Source: Clostridia bacterium
GTDB lineage: Bacteria; Bacillota; Clostridia; Oscillospirales; CAG-272
Reading direction: 5' to 3'
Assembly: GCA_017382615.1 (NCBI GenBank)
Contig: JAFNZX010000095.1
Span: 1 to 9,408, forward strand
Length of the DNA: 9,408 nt
A program made the position numbers and the translations under genes. The notes under the pieces were generated by a model. It was not told the DNA's origin, made no database searches, and saw only the letters and a list, made by a program, of their open reading frames with translations. The stretch's first letter is position 1; each line of letters starts with the position of its first letter. Below, in pieces: positions 1 through 6,734 of this stretch.

Positions 1-2715
1 GATATAGTCCGCGCACTTGATGACGTCCATGTTATGCTCGATGACAAGCACGGTGTTGCCGCCATCCACAAGACGCTGCAGCACGCCAAGCAGCTGTGCA
101 ACGTCCGCGGTGTGCAATCCCGTGGTGGGCTCGTCCAGCACGTAAATCGTCTTACCCGTGTCGCGCTTGGCAAGCTCGGTTGCAAGCTTGACGCGCTGCG
201 CTTCACCGCCGGAGAGCGTGGTGGAGGACTGTCCGATCTTGATATAGCCAAGTCCGACGTCCTGCAGGGTTTGCAGCTTGCGCAGAATGCGCGGCAAGCC
301 GTCAAAGAAGGAAACACCCTCCTCTACCGTCATTTCCAGCACGTCGTTGATGTTCTTGCCCTTATATTTGACCTCTAAGGTATCTCGGTTGTATCTCTTG
401 CCCTTACATACGTCACAAGTCACGTAAACGTCGGGCAAAAAGTGCATTTCAATGCATCTTACGCCGTCGCCCTCGCAGGCTTCGCAGCGTCCGCCCTTGA
501 CGTTAAAGGAAAATCTGCCCGGTCCGTAGCCCTTTGCCTTGGCGTCCTTGGTCTGCGCGAACAGATCACGGATATCGGCAAACAGCCCCGTATAGGTTGC
601 GGGGTTGGAGCGCGGCGTTCTGCCGATGGGGCTTTGGTCGATGCAAATGATCTTGTCCAGATGCTCGTCACCCTCCAAGCGGTCGTGCTTGCCGGGGTAC
701 GTGATGGCGTTATTGAGTCTGTCCGCCAGCACGGGATGGATAATACCGTTGACTAAGGAGGATTTACCCGAGCCGCTCACGCCCGTGACGCACACAAAGC
801 AGCCAAGCGGTATCTCCACGTCCAGCTTTTTGAGGTTATGCTCCTCTGCACCGTATACGCGCAGGAAATTGCCGTTGCCCGCTCTGCGTTCTGCGGGCAC
901 GGGGATGCAGAGTCTGCCCGAAAGATACCCGCCGGTGAGCGAATTTTCATCCTTGGCAACCTCGTCCGGCGTGCCTGCCGCTACGATCTGACCGCCGTGC
1001 ACGCCCGCTCCGGGGCCTACGTCAATGATATAGTCGGACTGTTGCATAGTTTCCTCGTCGTGCTCGACCACGATGACCGTGTTTCCAAGATCGCGCAGCG
1101 TTTTGAGCGTGGCGATCAGCTTGGAGTTATCGCGCGAGTGCAAGCCGATACTGGGCTCGTCCAGAATATACAGCACGCCCGTGAGCGCAGAGCCGATCTG
1201 CGTGGCAAGTCTGATGCGCTGTGCTTCACCGCCCGAAAGCGTGCCCGCCTTGCGCCCCAAGGTCAGATAGCCAAGACCTACGCTGACAAGGAAGCCAAGT
1301 CGCGCGCGGATCTCCTTGATGATCTCACGCGAGATCACCTCTTCACCGCCCGTAAAGTGCAGCTGCTCGATAAACGCAAGCGCATTCTCTACCGACATGG
1401 CGCAAAAATCATGAATATTCAAGCCGCCTACCGTGACAGCCAGTACAACGGGAGAAAGACGCTTGCCGCCGCAGGTGGGACAATCCGATTCCTGCACGAA
1501 CTGCGTGTAATACTCCTTGCCGAACATGCCGCCGTTCTTCATGCGGCTTTCCACCATATCCAAAATGCCGTGGAAGGTCAGCGTTTGCTCATGGTTCACA
1601 CCGCCGAAATAGCGGTTGATGCGATACACGCGGTCACCCGTGCCGAACAGCAGCGCATTGAGTGCGCTTGCGCTGTATTCGCGGACAGGCATATCCAAGG
1701 TAAAGCCCGCAACTTCACCGACTGCGGCAAACAGCGGGCCGTTCCAGCTATCCTCCTCCAGCGTCTTGAAGCCGTTGACGGCAATCGCACCGCCGCGCAA
1801 CGACAGCCTCTTATCGGGAATGACCTTGGCGGCAGACACCGTCTGCATTTCACCAAGTCCCGCACACGCGGGGCACGCGCCCGTGGGATTATTAAAGGAA
1901 AACATGCGGGGCTCCAGCTCGCCGATGGAAATGCCGTGCTCCTCGCAGGCATAGCTTTGCGAGAAGGAAAGCTCAATGGGGCTACCCTCCCCACGCGGCA
2001 CGGTCACGATTAAAAGGTGACCTTCTGCCAGGTTCAGCGCGGTTTCCACCGAGTCACCAAGGCGCGAGCGCACGCCCTCCTTGAGCACAAGGCGGTCTAC
2101 TACGACCTCAATATCGTGCTTTTTATTCTTATCCAGCGAGATGTCCTCACCAAGATCGTACAAGCTGCCGTCAATGCGCACGCGTGCATAACCGCTCTTT
2201 TTGGCATCGGTCAGCACCTTTTCGTGCATACCCTTTTGCGCGCGTACGACGGGTGCAAGCACCAAAAAACGCTCGCCCTCGGGCAGCTCGCAGATCTTAT
2301 CAATGATGGTGTCGGTACTCTGTCTGCGGATCTCTTTACCGCACACGGGGCAGTGCGGCACACCCACACGGGCGTAAAGCAGGCGCAGGTAGTCGTAAAT
2401 TTCGGTCACCGTACCCACTGTTGAGCGCGGGTTTTTGGAGGTGGTCTTCTGGTCAATGGAGATAGCGGGGCTCAAGCCCTCAATCGTGTCCACGTCGGGC
2501 TTGTCCATTTGACCAAGGAACATACGCGCATACGAGGAAAGCGACTCGACAAAGCGTCGATGCCCCTCCGCATACACGGTATCAAATGCCAGCGAGGACT
2601 TGCCCGAGCCCGAAAGCCCGGTCAGAATCACCAGCCGATCACGCGGAATCTCCACGTCAACGTTCTTAAGGTTATTGACGCGTGCGCCGCGAATTACGAT
2701 TTTTTCTTGTTTCAT
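1..2715 (-). CDS. uvrA: UvrA, excinuclease ABC subunit A (3' end cut off by window)
   Basis: UvrA is the DNA-damage recognition ATPase of nucleotide excision repair. As a dimer it finds distorted DNA and loads UvrB. I checked the frame codon by codon: it is open from the ATG at 2715 to base 1 (905 codons). The family is about 940 aa, so roughly 35 residues are missing. Both ABC modules are visible. The first Walker A is GLSGSGKSS near residues 33-41, with signature LSGGEAQR at 493-500 and Walker B ending D519-E520. The second Walker A is GVSGSGKSS at 645-653, with signature from 834 and Walker B at D861-E862. The second zinc module is C744-x2-C747-x19-C767-x2-C770. The first is C257-x2-H260-x20-C281-x2-C284, with His in place of the second Cys. 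The gene starts 20 nt after the membrane-protein stop with only a weak purine-rich ribosome site, so it probably shares the uvrB transcript. The start is supported by the family-typical N-terminus MKQEKIVIRGARVNNLKNV. Confidence 0.98.
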   Translation of the reverse strand, partial: MKQEKIVIRGARVNNLKNVDVEIPRDRLVILTGLSGSGKSSLAFDTVYAEGHRRFVESLSSYARMFLGQMDKPDVDTIEGLSPAISIDQKTTSKNPRSTVGTVTEIYDYLRLLYARVGVPHCPVCGKEIRRQSTDTIIDKICELPEGERFLVLAPVVRAQKGMHEKVLTDAKKSGYARVRIDGSLYDLGEDISLDKNKKHDIEVVVDRLVLKEGVRSRLGDSVETALNLAEGHLLIVTVPRGEGSPIELSFSQSYACEEHGISIGELEPRMFSFNNPTGACPACAGLGEMQTVSAAKVIPDKRLSLRGGAIAVNGFKTLEEDSWNGPLFAAVGEVAGFTLDMPVREYSASALNALLFGTGDRVYRINRYFGGVNHEQTLTFHGILDMVESRMKNGGMFGKEYYTQFVQESDCPTCGGKRLSPVVLAVTVGGLNIHDFCAMSVENALAFIEQLHFTGGEEVISREIIKEIRARLGFLVSVGLGYLTLGRKAGTLSGGEAQRIRLATQIGSALTGVLYILDEPSIGLHSRDNSKLIATLKTLRDLGNTVIVVEHDEETMQQSDYIIDVGPGAGVHGGQIVAAGTPDEVAKDENSLTGGYLSGRLCIPVPAERRAGNGNFLRVYGAEEHNLKKLDVEIPLGCFVCVTGVSGSGKSSLVNGIIHPVLADRLNNAITYPGKHDRLEGDEHLDKIICIDQSPIGRTPRSNPATYTGLFADIRDLFAQTKDAKAKGYGPGRFSFNVKGGRCEACEGDGVRCIEMHFLPDVYVTCDVCKGKRYNRDTLEVKYKGKNINDVLEMTVEEGVSFFDGLPRILRKLQTLQDVGLGYIKIGQSSTTLSGGEAQRVKLATELAKRDTGKTIYVLDEPTTGLHTADVAQLLGVLQRLVDGGNTVLVIEHNMDVIKCADYI

Positions 2716-2735
2716 ATCTTATCTTTCTTGTGTGT

Positions 2736-3215
2736 TTATTCTTGTGATGCACCGCTGACGCCAAGTGCCTCTCGCAGCCTTGCAAGCTGCTTCTTGGTCA
2801 GGCGCGAGGTCTGACGAATTCTCATTTTGCCATTCTGCAGACGAAACGCAAGCCCGATGCTTTCATATTTTTCCTTGTCCTCTTCAAGCGGATTTCCCTT
2901 TTGATCACAAGGGAAAATGCTTTCCAGCTGACCTGCTTCAAAATGTATTGCCGTGCCTTGCGCATCCTTGCCCGCCACGACGATACCGTCCGCGCTGACG
3001 CTGACCCCCTCCAAGGCAAGCACAAATGCCTCGTAGGCAGTATACACGGTGAAAAATCCGAAAAACGGCAGCACGATAAAGCCGATCACGTTATCCAAAG
3101 CACCTAACAGGTATGCTCCGACCAGCAGCGCAATCTCACCGAGCAGTATCAGCAGCGTCCAGCACAGATACTTGCCGTTGACTAACGGAATGCGCTTTTT
3201 CTTTGTTTGCTTCAT
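2736..3215 (-). CDS. Two-helix membrane protein of unknown function between uvrB and uvrA
   Basis: I do not recognise this 159-aa protein as a named family. It has a basic N-terminus (KKKR at 5-8) and two strong hydrophobic segments, about residues 16-38 and 43-67, consistent with a membrane hairpin. A soluble tail of about 90 residues follows. The tail alternates short beta-like stretches (VSVSADGIVV, IGLAFRLQNGKMRI) and ends in an amphipathic helix (KKQLARLREALG). This layout resembles bacterial PH-like (bPH/YcxB-type) membrane proteins, but that is inference from pattern only. Its ATG shares the bases ATGA with the uvrB stop, and a strong GGAGGA ribosome site lies inside the last uvrB codons, so translation is probably coupled to uvrB. 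No catalytic motif is visible. The coding frame is convincing because of the overlap, the ribosome site and the coherent protein features. Confidence 0.85.
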   Translation of the reverse strand: MKQTKKKRIPLVNGKYLCWTLLILLGEIALLVGAYLLGALDNVIGFIVLPFFGFFTVYTAYEAFVLALEGVSVSADGIVVAGKDAQGTAIHFEAGQLESIFPCDQKGNPLEEDKEKYESIGLAFRLQNGKMRIRQTSRLTKKQLARLREALGVSGASQE

Positions 3216-5197
3216 ATCTCTTCTCCTCCTTGAATGCGTTTGATGCGGTCGCGCAGGTACGCAGCCTTTTCAAATTCCAGCTTGGCTGCCGCGCTGCGCA
3301 TTTCTGCAGTCAGCTCTGCGATCAGCTTGTCCTTTTGCTTGGGACTCATCTTGCCCTTTGCGGTCTGGGCAGCCTTTGTACCCTGCTTGCCGCCCGTGGG
3401 CGAAGCCATATCGATAACGTCGCGGATGTCCTTGACGACGGTACGCGGCACAATGCCGTTTGCCTGATTGAAGGCATCCTGCTTCTGTCTGCGTCGCGCG
3501 GTCTCTGTAATGGCACTTTGCATGCTTCGCGTGACGGTATCCCCGTACATAATGACCTTGCCCGACGCGTTACGCGCAGCACGTCCGATGGTCTGAATGA
3601 GCGAGGTTTCGCCGCGCAAAAAGCCTTCCTTATCGGCATCCAGTATCGCCACCAAAGACACCTCGGGCAAGTCAAGTCCCTCGCGCAAAAGGTTGATGCC
3701 CACCAGCACGTCAAACACGCCCATACGCAAGTCGCGAATGATCTCCATGCGCTCCATGGTTTCTACGTTAAAGTGGATATATCGCACGCGCACGCCGTTC
3801 TGCTCCAAATAATCGGTCAGATCCTCTGCCATTTTCTTAGTCAGCGTGGTAACTAAGACGCGCTCCTTTTTCTCAACGCGCTCGCGGATCTCGCCAAGCA
3901 GATCGTCCACCTGCCCTTCAATCGGGCGCACCTCGACCTCGGGGTCAAGCAAGCCCGTGGGTCTGATCAGCTGCTCGGCAACCACCTCGGCATGCTCCTT
4001 TTCATAAGGACCGGGCGTTGCGCTGACAAACACGGCTTGATGAATCTTATCCTCAAATTCCTCAAAATACAAGGGGCGGTTATCGTATGCCGAAGGCAGA
4101 CGGAAGCCAAAGTCCACCAAGTTTTTCTTTCTTGCGGTATCTCCTCCGCTCATGCCGCGCACCTGCGGTACGGCAACGTGCGATTCATCAATGAACATAA
4201 TATAATCTTCCGGGAAATAGTCTAACAAGGTATAGGGCGTCGAGCCCGGCTCTCTGCCCGCCAGCACGCGGGAGTAGTTTTCCACGCCCGAGCAAAAGCC
4301 CACCTCGCGCAGCATTTCAAGGTCATACTTGGTGCGCTCGGTAATGCGCTGCGCCTCAATCAGCTTGCCCTCGGACTCAAACCACGCGGCTCTGTCCACC
4401 ATTTCGCGGCGAATCTCTTCAAGCGCAGCGTCGCGCTTTTCGTCGGATACGGCGTAGTGCGTTGCGGGGAAAATGACCGCGTAGGAAAGCACGCGCACCA
4501 GCTCGCCCGTGACCGGATTGATGACCGAAATGCGATCAATCTCATCGTCAAAAAACTCAATGCGCAAAAGCTTATCCGAAACGTTGGCGGTCATGATCTC
4601 CAAGGTGTCACCGCGCACGCGGAAGCTGTTGCGCACGGGATTTAAGTCATTGCGCGAATAGCTGATGGCTACCAGCTTACGGATCAACTGATCGCGGTCC
4701 ATGAGCATGCCCGGGCGCAGAGAGATCTGCAGCGTCTGATATTCCACGGGGTCGCCCAGTGTGTAAATACACGATACCGACGCCACGATGATAACGTCAC
4801 GGCGTTCAAAAAGCGATGAGGTCGCGCTGTGTCGCAGACGGTCGATCTCATCGTTGACCAACGCGTCCTTTTCAATATACATATCCTTACCCGGGATATA
4901 CGCCTCGGGCTGGTAATAATCGTAGTACGACACAAAAAATTCCACTGCGTTTTCAGGGAAAAATTCGCGCATTTCGGTGCAGACCTGCGCTGCAAGCGTT
5001 TTGTTGGGCTCCAGAATCAGCACGGGGCGGTTGCATTTTTCAATAATATTTGCCATGGTAAAGGTCTTACCCGAGCCGGTAACACCCAAAAGTGTCTGAT
5101 AACGCGCACCGTTTTCCAGTCCCTTGACCAGCTCCTCGATCGCCTGCGGCTGGTCGCCCATGGGCGAAAACGGGCTGTGCAGCTTGAAATTACCCAT
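3212..5197 (-). CDS. uvrB: UvrB, excinuclease ABC subunit B
   Basis: UvrB is the damage-verification helicase-like ATPase of nucleotide excision repair. UvrA delivers it to lesions; it then recruits UvrC for incision. From the second of two adjacent ATGs the protein is 661 aa, normal for the family. Walker A GVTGSGKT lies at about residues 38-45. The beta-hairpin that grips DNA begins at SYYDYYQPEAYIP (about 90-102). The Walker B variant DESH is at about 337-340, and helicase motif VI reads QTIGRAARN. The last 40 residues form a UVR domain (AKLEFEKAAYLRDRI), the contact with UvrC. The ATG at 5200 is only 4 nt from the AAGGAG ribosome site (5205-5210), whereas the ATG at 5197 has the better 7-nt spacing, so I chose 5197. 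The gene is first in an operon with the membrane protein and uvrA. No Gram-positive SOS box of the GAAC-N4-GTTC type is visible upstream. Confidence 0.98.
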   Translation of the reverse strand: MGNFKLHSPFSPMGDQPQAIEELVKGLENGARYQTLLGVTGSGKTFTMANIIEKCNRPVLILEPNKTLAAQVCTEMREFFPENAVEFFVSYYDYYQPEAYIPGKDMYIEKDALVNDEIDRLRHSATSSLFERRDVIIVASVSCIYTLGDPVEYQTLQISLRPGMLMDRDQLIRKLVAISYSRNDLNPVRNSFRVRGDTLEIMTANVSDKLLRIEFFDDEIDRISVINPVTGELVRVLSYAVIFPATHYAVSDEKRDAALEEIRREMVDRAAWFESEGKLIEAQRITERTKYDLEMLREVGFCSGVENYSRVLAGREPGSTPYTLLDYFPEDYIMFIDESHVAVPQVRGMSGGDTARKKNLVDFGFRLPSAYDNRPLYFEEFEDKIHQAVFVSATPGPYEKEHAEVVAEQLIRPTGLLDPEVEVRPIEGQVDDLLGEIRERVEKKERVLVTTLTKKMAEDLTDYLEQNGVRVRYIHFNVETMERMEIIRDLRMGVFDVLVGINLLREGLDLPEVSLVAILDADKEGFLRGETSLIQTIGRAARNASGKVIMYGDTVTRSMQSAITETARRRQKQDAFNQANGIVPRTVVKDIRDVIDMASPTGGKQGTKAAQTAKGKMSPKQKDKLIAELTAEMRSAAAKLEFEKAAYLRDRIKRIQGGEEI

Positions 5198-5235
5198 CAT
5201 GCTTCTCCTTTCACGTCATAGTATGTCAGTTTAAT

Positions 5236-5264
5236 AGTATAGCACAGTTTTGGGGAAAAGTAAA
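5236..5264 (-). promoter_or_regulatory. Sigma-A-type promoter of the uvrB operon
   Basis: On the minus strand a -10 box TATACT (5241-5236) is preceded by TGC, giving an extended -10 element. Seventeen bases upstream is TTTACT (5264-5259), which matches the -35 consensus at four of six positions. A run of T-rich and A-rich sequence further upstream (5265-5282) could act as an UP element. Transcription would begin near 5229, giving a leader of about 30 nt that carries the AAGGAG ribosome site of uvrB. Confidence 0.65.
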
Positions 5265-5336
5265 GATAAAAGATAAAAAAATACGAGGATTGTATTCCCT
5301 GTCCGCAATGGCATCGGTCTTGTAATGCGTCCGTCC

Positions 5337-5465
5337 GTAGGGTGCGACGTCCTCGACGCACCGTCCTGCAGAAGCAATTTCTGTAGGGACAGGCGTCCTC
5401 GACTGTCCGTACATACAAAAAATTTCTTTGTGCCTGCCCGGTGCGTCGAGGACGTCGCACCCTAC
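5337..5465. repeat. Perfect 27-bp inverted repeat pair enclosing a third related copy
   Basis: Bases 5337-5363 are the exact reverse complement of 5439-5465 (27 of 27). The two copies are separated by 75 bases. Each copy starts GTAGGG and contains a short stem GGTGCG/CGCACC around the invariant core CGTCCTCGA. Each arm can therefore fold alone, or the two arms can pair with each other into one long hairpin. The cluster lies between the upstream operon's terminator and the uvrB promoter. It could be a small MITE-like or REP-like element; no transposase is present. Confidence 0.85.
5383..5409 (+). repeat. Third, diverged copy of the GTAGGG hairpin repeat
   Basis: This 27-base copy is in direct orientation to 5337-5363. 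It keeps GTAGGG, the core CGTCCTCGAC and the final CCG, but its stem is GGACAG/CTGTCC instead of GGTGCG/CGCACC. Three neighbouring base pairs differ from the first copy and all remain complementary, so the fold is preserved while the sequence changes. Confidence 0.8.
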
Positions 5466-5489
5466 AGATAGACGGTTCGCTTGATCAAA

Positions 5490-5510
5490 GGCAAAGCCGC
5501 GCGTGCGGGG
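5490..5510 (+). repeat. GC-rich 21-base repeat, left copy
   Basis: The sequence GGCAAAGCCGCGCGTGCGGGG here matches 9359-9379 at 20 of 21 positions, in the same orientation. The two copies lie on either side of the amino-acid transporter operon. The left copy sits just downstream of the operon's terminator. Its function is unknown; it looks like a fragment of a dispersed intergenic repeat. Confidence 0.7.
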
Positions 5511-5530
5511 GTGAATCTGACAGTCCCGTC

Positions 5531-5566
5531 AAAAAAGGACAGGAGGCACAACGTACCTTCTGTCCT
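5531..5566 (-). terminator. Rho-independent terminator of the transporter operon
   Basis: Read on the minus strand, AGGACAGAAGG (5566-5556) pairs with CCTCCTGTCCT (5546-5536). The stem is 11 positions long with a single mismatch and a 9-base loop. It is followed at once by a run of six T (5536-5531). It begins 80 bases after the stop codon of the ABC ATPase gene, the expected place for the end of that transcript. On the plus strand no comparable T run follows the stem, so the terminator is directional. Confidence 0.85.
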
Positions 5567-5645
5567 CTTTAAAGATTAATGATGATTGACTCTGCTGCTA
5601 AACGCAACTTTCAGGCTGAAAATGCATGAAATCCCCTCAGATTCA

Positions 5646-6734
5646 TCATATCCGAGCATCTACTCTGTTACCAAGTGCTTGCTCGTTATCGAAGCTGTAA
5701 GCAATGTTTTCGGCAGCCTTTTTTGCAAGCAGCCAAGAGAGCTCATTGTCCGTCTTCGCCGGGTCAAAGGCTGCTCCGCCATATCGTAGAATCACATCCG
5801 CATTGTCCTTTTCTTCGGAATATTCAATTGTCACCAGCATCTCAAAAGGATCTTTCATTTGAGGAAGGAGAATTTGCACGCACATTTCTTCGACAAACGC
5901 TTGAATGTTATATATCGTCCGCTGTGAAATGCGATGCTTGCGTCCAAATTCTTCAATTTGCGTATTCAATCCAATAAAATCAAAGTCATGGGAGGTAATC
6001 GAATACTCAAGCACCTTCAAATGACAAATAAACTGACGAGTACGCTCCTTCTGCGGATTGTCAAAGATCTGCTCGGGAGTACCGTCCTCGTAGATACCGC
6101 CCTGGTCCATATAGAATACACGGTTGCAGATCTCGCGTGCAAACTTCATCTCATGCGTCACAATAATCATCGTCGTTCCCTGCTTGGCAAGGTCGCGAAT
6201 GACCGCTTGCACCTCGCCGATCATTGTTGGGTCAAGCGCAGAGGTCGGCTCATCAAAGAGAATGATTTCCGGCTCCATGGCAAGCGTGCGGGCGATGGCG
6301 ATACGCTGCTTCTGCCCCCCCGACATGACGTCGGGATAATCGAACGCTTTATCTCCAAGTCCTACCTTGCGAAGCAACTCCATTCCCCTATCATACGCCT
6401 CCTGCCTGGATAGTCCCAAAAGGTCCATAGGTGCCGCCATAATATTTTCAATCACCGTCATATGCGGAAACAAATTGAAGTGCTGGAACACCATACCCAT
6501 TTTTCTTCGGATACGTGCTACGTCGCTGCCCTTGGCAGTAATTTCCTCACCGTTAATAATAACCTTACCCGAAGTAGGTTTTTCAAGCAGGTTGATACAA
6601 CGGATCAGTGTTGATTTGCCTGTACCAGAGGGCCCGATAACCGAAATAATGTCGCCTTTATGAATCTCCACGTTCACGTCCTTAAGCGGAACTGTCGTGG
6701 GATATTCTTTTCTAAGATGTTCAATGCGGATCAT
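5646..6734 (-). CDS. Polar amino acid ABC transporter ATPase with C-terminal HATPase-like domain
   Basis: This is the energising subunit of a GlnQ/HisP-type amino-acid importer at the inner face of the membrane. Residues 1-240 are a standard ABC ATPase: Walker A GPSGTGKS at 34-41, Q-loop Q84 in VFQHFNLFPH, signature MSGGQ at 137-141, Walker B ending D161-E162, D-loop SALD at 165-168, and switch histidine H194. Family members usually end near 240-250 aa. This one continues to 362. The extra part (about 241-362) resembles an RsbW/SpoIIAB-like GHKL ATPase domain: an EEMCVQ stretch at 282-287 in the place of the E-x3-N box, GGAAFDP at 319-325 in the place of the D-x-G box, and a closing LGNRVDARI. 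The usual Asn is Gln and the usual Asp is Tyr, so ATP binding by this domain is doubtful. The start codon overlaps the permease stop as ATGA, which indicates translational coupling. Confidence 0.93.
   Translation of the reverse strand: MIRIEHLRKEYPTTVPLKDVNVEIHKGDIISVIGPSGTGKSTLIRCINLLEKPTSGKVIINGEEITAKGSDVARIRRKMGMVFQHFNLFPHMTVIENIMAAPMDLLGLSRQEAYDRGMELLRKVGLGDKAFDYPDVMSGGQKQRIAIARTLAMEPEIILFDEPTSALDPTMIGEVQAVIRDLAKQGTTMIIVTHEMKFAREICNRVFYMDQGGIYEDGTPEQIFDNPQKERTRQFICHLKVLEYSITSHDFDFIGLNTQIEEFGRKHRISQRTIYNIQAFVEEMCVQILLPQMKDPFEMLVTIEYSEEKDNADVILRYGGAAFDPAKTDNELSWLLAKKAAENIAYSFDNEQALGNRVDARI

Larger units (their letters stand above)
5201..5645. other. Intergenic region between the transporter operon and uvrB
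   Basis: This stretch of about 445 bases holds no convincing gene. The minus-strand frame at 5197-5460 is open but runs through the hairpin repeats and the uvrB promoter, and has no family resemblance. From the transporter side the region contains a terminator (5531-5566), a GC-rich repeat copy (5490-5510), a cluster of three related hairpin repeats (5337-5465), an A-rich tract, and the uvrB promoter with its ribosome site. Confidence 0.8.

Noticed and set aside
838..2013. A 391-codon open frame on the plus strand
   Set aside because: It lies wholly antisense to uvrA and arises from the GC-rich codon use of that gene. Its translation shows no family motifs.
3203..3856. A 217-codon plus-strand open frame opposite uvrB
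   Set aside because: It is a shadow of uvrB, whose motifs are intact on the other strand. It has no supporting ribosome site or recognisable domain.
5201..5300. A LexA/SOS box in front of uvrB
   Set aside because: I looked for the Gram-positive GAAC-N4-GTTC type and found none. The operon may still be damage-regulated by a different operator, but the sequence does not show it.
5197..5460. An 87-codon minus-strand frame upstream of uvrB
   Set aside because: It runs through the hairpin repeats and the uvrB promoter and has no plausible protein pattern. The repeats explain the openness.
5337..5465. A CRISPR array
   Set aside because: There are only three copies, one of them inverted and one diverged. 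The spacing is unequal and no cas genes are present.
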